NCBI GenBank assembly: GCA_946480635.1
Contig: CAMLKV010000136.1
Span: 1 to 6,330, forward strand
Source of the DNA: an uncultured Flavobacterium sp.
GTDB lineage: Bacteria > Bacteroidota > Bacteroidia > Flavobacteriales > Flavobacteriaceae
Direction: 5' to 3'
Length of the DNA stretch: 6,330 bases
The stretch's first letter is position 1, and each line of letters starts with the position of its first letter. Positions 1-6,272 of this stretch are shown piece by piece. The position numbers and the translations under genes are program-made. The notes below the pieces were generated by a model. That model did not search any database. It saw only the letters and a program-made list of their open reading frames with translations, and was not told the DNA's origin.

Positions 1-323
1 GTATTGTAACACCTTTATCTTTAAGACTTTTAACTAGTCCTTCAATATTTTGAACAGTATAATTCACCATGAATTCTTTTTTTGATGGTGCAAAATAGTC
101 GCTACCATTTTTAAAAGGAGTCCATTGCAGCTGATTTATCTCGTCAGGATTGTTAATGTTTCTTGATTTAAATGTAGATCCCCAATCATTGACTTCTAGA
201 CCTAAATTTTTTGCATACCATTCTCTTGTTTCCTTTGGGTTGTCTGAAAAAAAAGAAAACCCCACCAACACCTGTTACTTTTGGCGTTATATCTTTTGAT
301 GAATTGTTTGTTGATTCTTCCAT
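1..323 (-). pseudogene. VOC (glyoxalase/bleomycin-resistance fold) protein, frameshifted and cut by the left edge
   Basis: The frame starts at the ATG at 323-321 and reads MEESTNNSS, then KVTGVGGVFFF. It then loses register in a run of eight A (247-254 on the plus strand) and meets a stop at 188-186, giving about 45 residues. If one A is removed, reading continues from position 247 to the window edge for 82 open codons, beginning SDNPKETREWYAKNLGLEV and later including NQLQWTPF and YTVQNIEGLVKSLKDKG. This is the usual N-terminal half of a VOC-fold protein: a GVGGVFF strand, then a DNPKE..EWY..NLGLEV helix, then the strand pair before the second repeat. VOC proteins are small cytosolic enzymes, often metal-dependent, and include glyoxalases, dioxygenases and antibiotic-binding proteins; the substrate cannot be told here. 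It lies 57 bp downstream of the acetyltransferase gene on the same strand and may be cotranscribed with it. The shift may be a true mutation or a homopolymer sequencing error. The family call is firm; the pseudogene status is uncertain. Confidence 0.82.
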
Positions 324-380
324 GTTAATGTATGTTTTTATGAGAGTATTACTTTATTGCTTGTGTAGCTAATATTAGTT

Positions 381-941
381 TTAAAAATTATTTTTTATAG
401 TTTCATATTCTTCTTTCAATAAAGAATAAATTAAAGAGTCTTGAATTTCTTCATCTCTAATGTAATGTTGTCTTAAATATCCTTCTTTTGAAAAGCCATA
501 CTTTTTTATTAAGCTTTTTGAAGCAATATTTTGAGGACCAATACATGCTTCAATTCTATTTAATTTCATAGAGTTAAATCCATAATCAAGAGCCAATCTT
601 ACGGCTTCAGTCATATACCCTTTTCTTTTATGTTCTTCATTATTTAAGGCATATCCTATTTCTGCTTTTCGGTGATTATGATACCAATTATGATAACCAC
701 ATCTTCCAATGACTTCATTACTTTCTTTTAGTATCAATAAAAAAGATAAAATTGTTCTATCATATGTTTTATATCCGCCTAGAGATTTTTCTCTTTCAAT
801 GATTAGTTCATTATCATTTGCTAAACCTAATTCTTTTTTAATCTCAGTGTCTGAATAATTTTCAAATAAATTGGTAAATACTTCAGGAGTAAGTTTTTTT
901 AAGATTAGTCTTTCTGTTTCGAATTTTTCAAATTCCAGCAT
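381..941 (-). CDS. GNAT-family N-acetyltransferase, RimJ/RimL type
   Basis: A predicted cytosolic acetyltransferase that moves an acetyl group from acetyl-CoA to an amine, usually a protein N-terminus or small molecule; the acceptor is unknown. From the ATG at 941-939 it is 186 residues, a normal length for this group. It opens with the typical FETERLILKKLT strand (residues 7-18). It has the EVIGRCGYH strand (76-84), the AEIGYALN strand (93-100) and the acetyl-CoA pyrophosphate loop KRKGYMTEA (105-113, a form of R/Q-x-x-G-x-G/A). The NIASKSLIKKYGF motif (138-150) is followed by KEGYLRQHYI and a C-terminal YSLLKEEYE strand/helix, all characteristic of RimJ/RimL relatives. An in-frame TTG at 995 would add 18 residues, but those are basic and unlike the family and precede the conserved start, so the ATG is preferred. 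No clear ribosome-binding site is visible, as is usual in Bacteroidota. The VOC gene follows it on the same strand. It is not a ribosomal RimJ/L by any specific sign, so no symbol is given. Confidence 0.9.
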   Translation of the reverse strand: MLEFEKFETERLILKKLTPEVFTNLFENYSDTEIKKELGLANDNELIIEREKSLGGYKTYDRTILSFLLILKESNEVIGRCGYHNWYHNHRKAEIGYALNNEEHKRKGYMTEAVRLALDYGFNSMKLNRIEACIGPQNIASKSLIKKYGFSKEGYLRQHYIRDEEIQDSLIYSLLKEEYETIKNNF

Positions 942-1052
942 ATCCGATTTAAAATGGAGAGTTCTTAGCTTAGTTTTTGTAATTATTTTGCCCAATTTTT
1001 TCTGTAACAGTCAAATTGTTTTGGGACATTGTGTTTTTAATTCTACATACTC

Positions 1053-1080
1053 AAATCAAGACTTTCAATTTTCTTGATTT
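1053..1080. repeat. Perfect 8-bp inverted repeat, 12-nt spacer
   Basis: The left arm AAATCAAG (1053-1060) and right arm CTTGATTT (1073-1080) are exact reverse complements around a 12-nt spacer. It lies about 110 bp upstream of the acetyltransferase start codon and is not followed by a T-run in either direction, so it looks more like a possible operator than a terminator. An arm of this length could arise by chance in A+T-rich DNA, so no function is claimed. Confidence 0.35.
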
Positions 1081-1102
1081 CTTTAAAAGTAAATAAAAAA
1101 CT

Positions 1103-1123
1103 AAAACTTTTCGGCAGTTTTTT
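1103..1123 (-). terminator. Weak candidate hairpin terminator
   Basis: AAAACT (1103-1108) and AGTTTT (1116-1121) pair around the 7-nt loop TTTCGGC. Read on the minus strand, the hairpin is followed within two bases by a run of six T and further T-rich sequence. Read on the plus strand, the right arm itself runs into six T. The stem is only 6 bp with one G-C pair, so it is weak. On the minus strand it falls about 30 bp after the stop of the small reading frame at 1295-1152, where a terminator for that frame would be expected, but chance is a real alternative. Confidence 0.25.
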
Positions 1124-1151
1124 AAATCAAATTTTCCCATTTCAGTTTTGT

Positions 1152-1295
1152 TTATTCATTTACGAGTTCGTCTAAGTTTACTGCTAACTGGTTTATATGT
1201 ATGATAAAATAATACATATCTGCCTGATTTGGTTGTATGTTTATGATTTGTGAGTAATATTTATCTGCTAAAATAATAATAAAATTATGAGCCAT
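1152..1295 (-). CDS. Possible small protein or gene remnant, 47 residues, unrecognised
   Basis: From the ATG at 1295-1293 to the TAA at 1154-1152 this frame encodes 47 residues beginning MAHNFIIILADKYYSQ and ending INQLAVNLDELVNE. The sequence suggests two helices joined by an IQPNQAD turn, faintly like a TPR helix hairpin, though too short for a confident domain call. By my count G+C is about 40% at first codon positions against 12% at second and 25% at third. The high first position is coding-like, although the third-position value is not especially low. Upstream in the same frame, beyond a TAA, lie about 24 more open codons (including INLISTVKQLIGSC, to about 1410), so this could be the end of a decayed larger gene. 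There is no known family match and no ribosome-binding site. A chance open frame in A+T-rich DNA remains quite possible. Confidence 0.27.
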   Translation of the reverse strand: MAHNFIIILADKYYSQIINIQPNQADMYYFIIHINQLAVNLDELVNE

Positions 1296-1409
1296 AAAAA
1301 GGAGTTTTAATTTGTTAGATATTCTTTGTACTTATATACATGAACCAATCAATTGTTTTACAGTAGATATTAAGTTTATGTCTTTTTCAAATCGAATAAG
1401 ATTACTTTT

Positions 1410-1434
1410 TTAATCTTTATCAATTCAAGATTAA
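1410..1434. repeat. Perfect 8-bp inverted repeat, 9-nt spacer
   Basis: TTAATCTT (1410-1417) and AAGATTAA (1427-1434) are exact reverse complements around the 9-nt spacer TATCAATTC. The repeat sits about 135 bp before the nadC start codon. It could be a regulator-binding site for nadC or an incidental hairpin; it has no following T-run on the plus strand. The arms contain only one G-C pair each, so chance occurrence is plausible. Confidence 0.3.
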
Positions 1435-1568
1435 TAGGTTACAGATAATAAATTTATTCAGATAGTAAAATTGCAGACTTTTCTTATTACTTTGAAATTC
1501 TATTTAGATTTTTAAAAGATTTAATATTTCAAAATATATAGTATTTTAGCCTATAATTACATTTTAAT

Positions 1569-2429
1569 ATGATTTCAGAAGAACAATTTCAAAAGGAGCT
1601 ACAAATAATTATCGCCAATGCAATTCGTGAAGATGTTGGTGATGGCGATCATAGCTCTTTAGCTTGTATACCATCAAGTGCAAGAGGGAAAGCGAAGTTA
1701 TTGGTTAAAGATGAAGGAGTTATAGCAGGTGTCGAATTTGCAAAAATGGTTTTTAAATATGTAGATTCTGAACTTGTTATTGAAGAATTTATTAAAGATG
1801 GTGCCAATGTAAAGTATGGTGATGTTGTTTTTCATGTCTCAGGTAGTTCACAATCAATCCTGAAAGCTGAACGTTTAGTATTGAATGCAATGCAAAGAAT
1901 GAGTGCAATTGCTACAAAAACTAAAGTCTTTGTTGATATACTACAGGGAACTAATACTAAAATTTTAGATACTCGTAAAACAACTCCGGGCATTAGAGCG
2001 CTTGAAAAATGGGCAGTGAAAATTGCTGGTGGTGAAAATCATCGATTTGCATTGTATGATATGATTATGCTTAAAGATAATCATAACGATTTTGCGGGTG
2101 GAATCACAAAAGCCATTGAGAAAACAAATAATTATCTGAAAGAGAAAAATCTGGATTTAAAAATTATTGTTGAAGCTAGAAATCTTGATGAAGTTGCCGA
2201 AATTTTGCAAAATGAAGGGGTTTACAGAATACTATTAGATAACTTTAATTTTGAGGATACAAAAAAAGCAGTCCAAATGATTGGTAATAAATGCTTAACA
2301 GAATCTTCTGGAGGAATCAACGAAAAAACTGTCCGCGAATATGCAGAATGTGGCGTAAATTACGTTTCTTCGGGAGCGTTAACGCACTCCATTTACAACA
2401 TGGATTTGTCTTTAAAAGCTATTGATTAA
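1569..2429 (+). CDS. nadC: Nicotinate-nucleotide pyrophosphorylase (quinolinate phosphoribosyltransferase, carboxylating)
   Basis: This cytosolic enzyme (EC 2.4.2.19) joins quinolinate to PRPP and releases CO2 and pyrophosphate, giving nicotinate mononucleotide, the entry step to NAD from the de novo pathway. The 286-residue length is normal. Key family motifs are all present: REDVGDGDHSS (20-30), AERLVLNAMQRMS (100-112), DTRKTTPGIRALEKWAV (134-150), the signature GGENHR with H158 and R159, MLKDNH (167-172), VEARNLDEV (201-209), RILLDNF (220-226), LTESSGGI (243-250) and YVSSGALTHS (265-274). These supply the substrate phosphate and carboxylate contacts (R102, R136, K137, H158, R159, K169) and the acidic PRPP/metal site (E202, D224) expected from the known structures. 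The ATG at 1569 gives the usual short lead before the first conserved helix. nadA and nadB are not in the window. It is the first gene of the rightward cluster, 14 bp before the YihY gene, and probably heads the transcript. No intact active-site motif is missing. Confidence 0.97.
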   Translation: MISEEQFQKELQIIIANAIREDVGDGDHSSLACIPSSARGKAKLLVKDEGVIAGVEFAKMVFKYVDSELVIEEFIKDGANVKYGDVVFHVSGSSQSILKAERLVLNAMQRMSAIATKTKVFVDILQGTNTKILDTRKTTPGIRALEKWAVKIAGGENHRFALYDMIMLKDNHNDFAGGITKAIEKTNNYLKEKNLDLKIIVEARNLDEVAEILQNEGVYRILLDNFNFEDTKKAVQMIGNKCLTESSGGINEKTVREYAECGVNYVSSGALTHSIYNMDLSLKAID

Positions 2430-2443
2430 TTTTAATTAATATT

Positions 2444-3400
2444 TTGCCCAAAGTGACTACCGAAACTGAACATTTTTTAAAGAAAATACCTGTAATTAAA
2501 CAACTGGTTATCATTTTAGACAACATAAAGTTGCCATGGCTACAAGGTGTTTCGTTATTTGGTCTTATCGACTTTTATTTATCTGGAGTCTTGCAAGGAG
2601 GTATTAGTTATAGAGCGGCAGCAATTGCTTTTAGCTTCTTTATGGCTTTGTTTCCATTTGCCTTGTTTATTTTGAATTTGATTCCCTATATACCAATTCA
2701 AGGTTTTCAGGATGATTTCCTATCTTTTGTTCAGGAAAATGTGCCTCCAACAACTTTTGATGCGATAAAAAACATTATCAATGATATTTTGCATAACAGT
2801 CATTCTGGATTGCTTTCTTCAGGGGTTATTTTATCTGTCTTTTTAATGACTAACGGAGTGAATGCTGTTATGAGCGGATTTGAAACTTCTCTCCACGTGA
2901 CTGTAAAAAGGGCTTATTTCAGGCAATATTTTGTAGCCTTATTAATTTCGTTGATGCTTACAATGGTTTTAATTATTACGGTAACTGCAATCATAGTCCT
3001 TGAGATATTTATTCAAAAAACCATTATTCAAGATGTATTGACTAATCGTGTTTCTGATAAAATTTCTCTTTTAGAATTTGGAAGATATATTTTTATCGTC
3101 TTAATGATTATGTTAGTTACAGCAATTTTATTCAAATACGGAATAAAACAATCTAAAAAGAAACGATTAATTACAATTGGCACGGTTTTCACCACTATTC
3201 TTATTGTTGTATCATCGTATTTCTTTGGAATTTGGGTTGTAAAATTTTCAAAATATAACGAGCTGTATGGCTCAATTGGTACCTTATTAATATTTATGTT
3301 TTATCTTTGGATTAACTGTATGGTTTTACTCTTGGGCTTCGAATTAGACGCTTCAATTGCAAAACTGAAAGAACATCCTACTAAAAATCCCCATCTATAA
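2444..3400 (+). CDS. YihY/BrkB-family inner-membrane protein, TTG start
   Basis: An integral inner-membrane protein of the YihY/virulence factor BrkB family, once mislabelled ribonuclease BN. Its biochemical role is not established. At 318 residues it has the family's usual six hydrophobic segments, roughly at 58-82, 124-143, 160-188, 213-233, 241-265 and 276-300. Family motifs are the SYRAAAIAFSFFMALFPF block (55-72), the MTNGVNAVMSGF segment (135-146) and the C-terminal KYNELYGSIGTLLIFMFYLW stretch (270-289), followed by LLLGFELDASI (295-305). The start codon appears to be TTG at 2444: an in-frame TGA lies at 2423, no ATG or GTG occurs before it, and the first in-frame ATG is codon 67 inside the first membrane segment. 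The N-terminal part (KIPVIKQL..LPWLQGVSLFGLIDFYLSGVLQGG) matches the cytoplasmic lead of homologues, so a start near here is needed. It follows nadC by 14 bp with no terminator, and its stop overlaps the next start as TAATG, so it is probably cotranscribed with both neighbours. Confidence 0.93.
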   Translation: MPKVTTETEHFLKKIPVIKQLVIILDNIKLPWLQGVSLFGLIDFYLSGVLQGGISYRAAAIAFSFFMALFPFALFILNLIPYIPIQGFQDDFLSFVQENVPPTTFDAIKNIINDILHNSHSGLLSSGVILSVFLMTNGVNAVMSGFETSLHVTVKRAYFRQYFVALLISLMLTMVLIITVTAIIVLEIFIQKTIIQDVLTNRVSDKISLLEFGRYIFIVLMIMLVTAILFKYGIKQSKKKRLITIGTVFTTILIVVSSYFFGIWVVKFSKYNELYGSIGTLLIFMFYLWINCMVLLLGFELDASIAKLKEHPTKNPHL

Positions 3401-3822
3401 TGAAAAAAACTTTCTTACTATTCTTGTTATTTGGTATTTCTCAAATGCATTCTCAATCTGTTTTAGGAAAATGGAAAACAATTGACGATAAAACCAATCA
3501 GGCAAAATCAATTGTAGAGATTTACGAATCTAACGGAAAAGTGTACGGTAAGGTAATCGAAATCTTTAATGAGGCAAAACGTAATAACACTTGTACTAAA
3601 TGTACTGGAGCCGACAAAAACAAACCTGTTTTGGGACTTGTGATTATTAAAGGACTTTCTAAAGATGGAGAAGAATATTCAGATGGTAAAATTCTAGATC
3701 CAGAATCTGGAAGTTTATATAAATGTATGTTGAAACTTGTTGGAAAAGAGAAGTTAGAAGTTAGAGGCTATATGGGAATTTCTCTTATTGGTCGTTCTCA
3801 AACATGGGTTAGAGCTAAATAA
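3400..3822 (+). CDS. DUF2147 family secreted protein
   Basis: A 140-residue DUF2147 protein of unknown function. Residues 1-18 or so form a Sec-type signal peptide: MKKT, a hydrophobic run LFLLFGIS, then a likely signal peptidase I site in QMHSQS around residues 18-20. There is no lipobox cysteine, so the mature protein should be periplasmic and soluble. The mature part follows the family pattern: VLGKWKTIDD (21-30), IVEIYESNGKVYGKVIEI (38-55), a CTKC motif (C65, C68), KNKPVLGLVIIKGL (73-86), DGKILDPESGSLYKCMLKL (95-113) and VRGYMGISLIGRSQTWVR (121-138). It is probably a small beta-rich barrel. The two cysteines could form a disulfide or bind metal; C109 is a third. The ATG overlaps the YihY stop (TAATG) and its own stop overlaps the priA start in the same way, so translation is probably coupled. 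Beyond localisation, the context gives no firm hint of function. Confidence 0.92.
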   Translation: MKKTFLLFLLFGISQMHSQSVLGKWKTIDDKTNQAKSIVEIYESNGKVYGKVIEIFNEAKRNNTCTKCTGADKNKPVLGLVIIKGLSKDGEEYSDGKILDPESGSLYKCMLKLVGKEKLEVRGYMGISLIGRSQTWVRAK

Positions 3823-6272
3823 TGAATTATTTTGTAGAAGTTATTTTACCACTTTCGCTTCCGCAGACTTTTACCTATAAAGTTTCAGAAGCGGAATTTC
3901 TTTTTTTGAAACCAGGCATGAGAGTGGCGGTTTCTTTTGGTAAAACAAAATTCTACACAGGTTTGATAATGCAATTGCATAACAATGAACCTACTTTATA
4001 TGAAGCCAAAGAAATTCATCAAATAATTGATGAAAAGCCAATTGTCAATGAAACTCAGTTAAAACATTGGCAGTGGATAGCTTCATATTATATGTGTTCT
4101 ATTGGTGAAGTATATAAAAGTGCTTTGCCTTCAGCTTTGTTGTTGGAGAGCGAAACAGTAATATCTTCCAAAAAGGATATTTCAATCAATGAAAATGAAC
4201 TTTCAGATGATGAGTATCTATTGGTAGAAGCGCTGTCTCAGCAATCTGTAATAAAAATTGGCGAAGCAGCTTCTATTGTAAACAAAAAAAAAGTACTTCC
4301 GATTATCCAGCAACTCTTGACCAAAAATATTATCTCTTTACAAGAAGAGATGGTTGAAGAATATAAGCCAAAGTTAGTTCGGTATATTCGATTAGTTTCT
4401 GAATTTGAGTCAAGTGATAAGTTAGAAGATTTACTTCAGATTTTAAAAAATGCCCAAAAGCAAAAAGAATTATTACTGAGTTATTTTCAGTTAAAAGCAT
4501 CTCAAAAAACACCCATTTCTGTAAAACAGCTAACAGAGTATTCAGATGCTTCGTCAGCGATCATAAAAGCTTTAATAGATAAAGGAATTTTTGAAGAGTA
4601 TTATATCCAGCACGATAGGGTTTCTTTTGATGAGGTTGATGAAAATGAAATTGTACTGAGTGAGAATCAGTATCAGGCATTTCAAGAAATAAAAAAATCA
4701 TTAGAAGATAAAGATGTTTGTCTGCTACACGGTGTTACTGCCTCCGGAAAAACGGAAGTGTATGTTAAACTCATAGAAGAATTTATTAAAGAAGGAAAGC
4801 AGGTTTTATATCTTTTGCCTGAAATAGCGCTAACCACTCAATTAGTAACCAGACTTACTAAATACTTTGGGAATAAAGTGGCTGTTTTTCATTCTAAATA
4901 CAGTAACAATGAAAGGGTAGAAGTTTGGAATCAGGTTTTAAATAATTCCGAAAAGGCACAAATTGTGATAGGAGCGAGATCTGCTCTTTTTTTACCATTT
5001 CAAAATTTAGGATTTGTTATTGTTGATGAAGAGCATGAAGCAACTTTTAAGCAAGTAGATCCGGCGCCAAGATATCATGCTAGGGATACTGCTATTGTTT
5101 TGGCAAATTTTCATGAAGCAAAAGTGCTGTTAGGTTCTGCTACACCAAGTGTTGAGACCTATTTTAATACACAAAAAGAGAAATATGGATTAGTTGAATT
5201 GACTAAGCGTTTTGGGAATTCTATATTGCCCGAAATTCATTTGGTTGATTTAAAAGATGCATATTTCCGAAAAAAAATGACAGGTCATTTTAGTCAATCG
5301 CTTATTGAATCTATAACTGAAGCACTTTCATTAGGAGAACAAATTATTTTGTTTCAAAACCGAAGGGGGTATTCGCCAGTAATTGAATGTATGACCTGTG
5401 GTCATGTTCCGCAATGTACTCAGTGTGATGTAAGTTTGACATATCATAAATTTAAAAATCAACTGAGATGTCACTATTGTGGTTTTACTATGGCTAAACC
5501 AACAAGATGTCACGCCTGTTCGAGTATTGATCTTACTTCAAAAGGATTTGGAACAGAACAAATAGAATTGGAATTAAATGCTCTGTTTCCAAACAAAAAC
5601 ATCAAAAGAATGGATCAAGATACAACCCGAGGGAAGTATGCTTTTGAAAAGTTAATAGATAGTTTTAAAAACAGAGAAATTGATATTTTAGTTGGTACTC
5701 AAATGTTGGCTAAAGGACTGGATTTTGATAACGTATCGGTTGTAGGAATTCTTAATGCCGATTCGATGCTGTATTTTCCTGATTTTAGAGCTTTTGAGCG
5801 TAGTTACCAAATGATGACTCAGGTTTCGGGTAGGGCAGGACGTTCTGAGAAAAAAGGTAAAGTGATTATTCAAACCTATAATCCGTTGCACAATACAATC
5901 CAACAAGTTACGAATAACGATTATCTAGGAATGTTTAAGGAGCAAATATATGAACGATACATATATAAGTATCCGCCTTATTATAAATTGGTGAAGCTTA
6001 CACTCAAGCATAAGGATTTTGAAAAATTAAAAGAAGGTTCGATGTGGTTGTATCAAGTGTTAAAGCAACAGTTTGATATTCCTGTTCTTGGTCCTGAAGA
6101 GCCACCAGTAAGTAAAATTCGCAATGAATATATTCGAACCATACTTATTAAGATTCCACAAGAATATCATTTAGCAAACACAAAAAAAACTATCCAGAAA
6201 ATAATGAATAGTTTTGATGCGATTTCTCAATACCGAAGTATTAAAGTTGTTATAAATGTCGATTATTATTAA
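3822..6272 (+). CDS. priA: Primosomal protein N' (replication-restart 3'-to-5' DNA helicase)
   Basis: PriA recognises stalled or collapsed replication forks, unwinds the lagging-strand arm and loads the replicative helicase through the restart primosome. At 816 residues it is full length and close to the Bacillus subtilis enzyme, longer than the E. coli one. Domains run in order. First comes the N-terminal 3'-end-binding domain (about 1-105; VEVILPLSLPQTFTYKV, RVAVSFGK). A linker/winged-helix region follows (about 120-265), then helicase lobe 1 with Walker A GVTASGKT (304-311), the Walker B-type DEEH box (402-405) and GSATPS (438-443). The primosome zinc region holds all eight cysteines: C523, C526, C532, C535, C550, C553, C563 and C566. 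Lobe 2 has VGTQMLAKGLDFDNV (624-638) and QVSGRAGR (667-674). The C-terminal domain includes LGPEEPPVSKIRNEYIRTIL (756-775). No catalytic or zinc residue is missing. Its ATG overlaps the preceding stop (TAATG), pointing to coupled translation. It ends in a 4-bp overlap with a convergent gene. Confidence 0.98.
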   Translation: MNYFVEVILPLSLPQTFTYKVSEAEFLFLKPGMRVAVSFGKTKFYTGLIMQLHNNEPTLYEAKEIHQIIDEKPIVNETQLKHWQWIASYYMCSIGEVYKSALPSALLLESETVISSKKDISINENELSDDEYLLVEALSQQSVIKIGEAASIVNKKKVLPIIQQLLTKNIISLQEEMVEEYKPKLVRYIRLVSEFESSDKLEDLLQILKNAQKQKELLLSYFQLKASQKTPISVKQLTEYSDASSAIIKALIDKGIFEEYYIQHDRVSFDEVDENEIVLSENQYQAFQEIKKSLEDKDVCLLHGVTASGKTEVYVKLIEEFIKEGKQVLYLLPEIALTTQLVTRLTKYFGNKVAVFHSKYSNNERVEVWNQVLNNSEKAQIVIGARSALFLPFQNLGFVIVDEEHEATFKQVDPAPRYHARDTAIVLANFHEAKVLLGSATPSVETYFNTQKEKYGLVELTKRFGNSILPEIHLVDLKDAYFRKKMTGHFSQSLIESITEALSLGEQIILFQNRRGYSPVIECMTCGHVPQCTQCDVSLTYHKFKNQLRCHYCGFTMAKPTRCHACSSIDLTSKGFGTEQIELELNALFPNKNIKRMDQDTTRGKYAFEKLIDSFKNREIDILVGTQMLAKGLDFDNVSVVGILNADSMLYFPDFRAFERSYQMMTQVSGRAGRSEKKGKVIIQTYNPLHNTIQQVTNNDYLGMFKEQIYERYIYKYPPYYKLVKLTLKHKDFEKLKEGSMWLYQVLKQQFDIPVLGPEEPPVSKIRNEYIRTILIKIPQEYHLANTKKTIQKIMNSFDAISQYRSIKVVINVDYY

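Larger units (their letters stand above)
942..1568. other. Long A+T-rich intergenic region between divergent genes
   Basis: This stretch of about 630 bp separates the leftward acetyltransferase gene from rightward nadC and must hold both promoters. It has many stops in all frames. Visible content is a hairpin with a T-run (1103-1123), two perfect 8-bp inverted repeats (1053-1080 and 1410-1434) and a 47-codon minus-strand reading frame (1295-1152), each listed separately. I found no tRNA, no rRNA and no tandem repeats. I found no exact copy of the Bacteroidota promoter pair (TTG about 20 bp before TAnnTTTG) at a believable distance from either gene. Near matches exist but are expected by chance in such A+T-rich DNA. 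The gap is long beside the tightly packed genes to its right, which fits a site of gene loss or past insertion, but nothing seen proves this. Confidence 0.6.

Noticed and set aside
369..378. 10-bp palindrome CTAATATTAG between the acetyltransferase and VOC genes
   Set aside because: Too short and A+T-rich to separate from chance; no T-run follows, so it is not a convincing terminator or operator.
942..995. 18-residue N-terminal extension of the acetyltransferase from a TTG at 995
   Set aside because: The extension (MGKIITKTK...) is basic and unlike family members, which begin just before FETERLIL; the ATG at 941 fits better.
871..1077. Plus-strand open frame of 68 codons
   Set aside because: Most of it lies opposite the acetyltransferase start region; its composition is low-complexity S/F/V and it resembles no protein.
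1312..1413. 33-codon plus-strand frame starting TTG, preceded by AAAAAGGAG
   Set aside because: The purine run looks like a ribosome-binding site at good spacing, but the peptide (LDILCTYIHEP...) is not protein-like, the start is non-standard, and Bacteroidota rarely depend on such sites.
1471..1494. Possible nadC promoter: TTG followed by TTACTTTG
   Set aside because: The spacing between the two elements is about 13 bp, too short for the Bacteroidota -33/-7 pair, and the second element mismatches TAnnTTTG at a fixed position.
2424..2446. A+T-rich short repeats (ATTAAT twice) between nadC and the YihY gene
   Set aside because: The arms are six A/T pairs with no T-run and overlap the stop codon; too weak to call a terminator, and the genes look cotranscribed.
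4330..5906. Three minus-strand open frames of 60-72 codons inside priA (4330-4512, 5331-5513, 5688-5906)
   Set aside because: They lie fully inside the strongly conserved priA coding frame on the opposite strand and show no family features.
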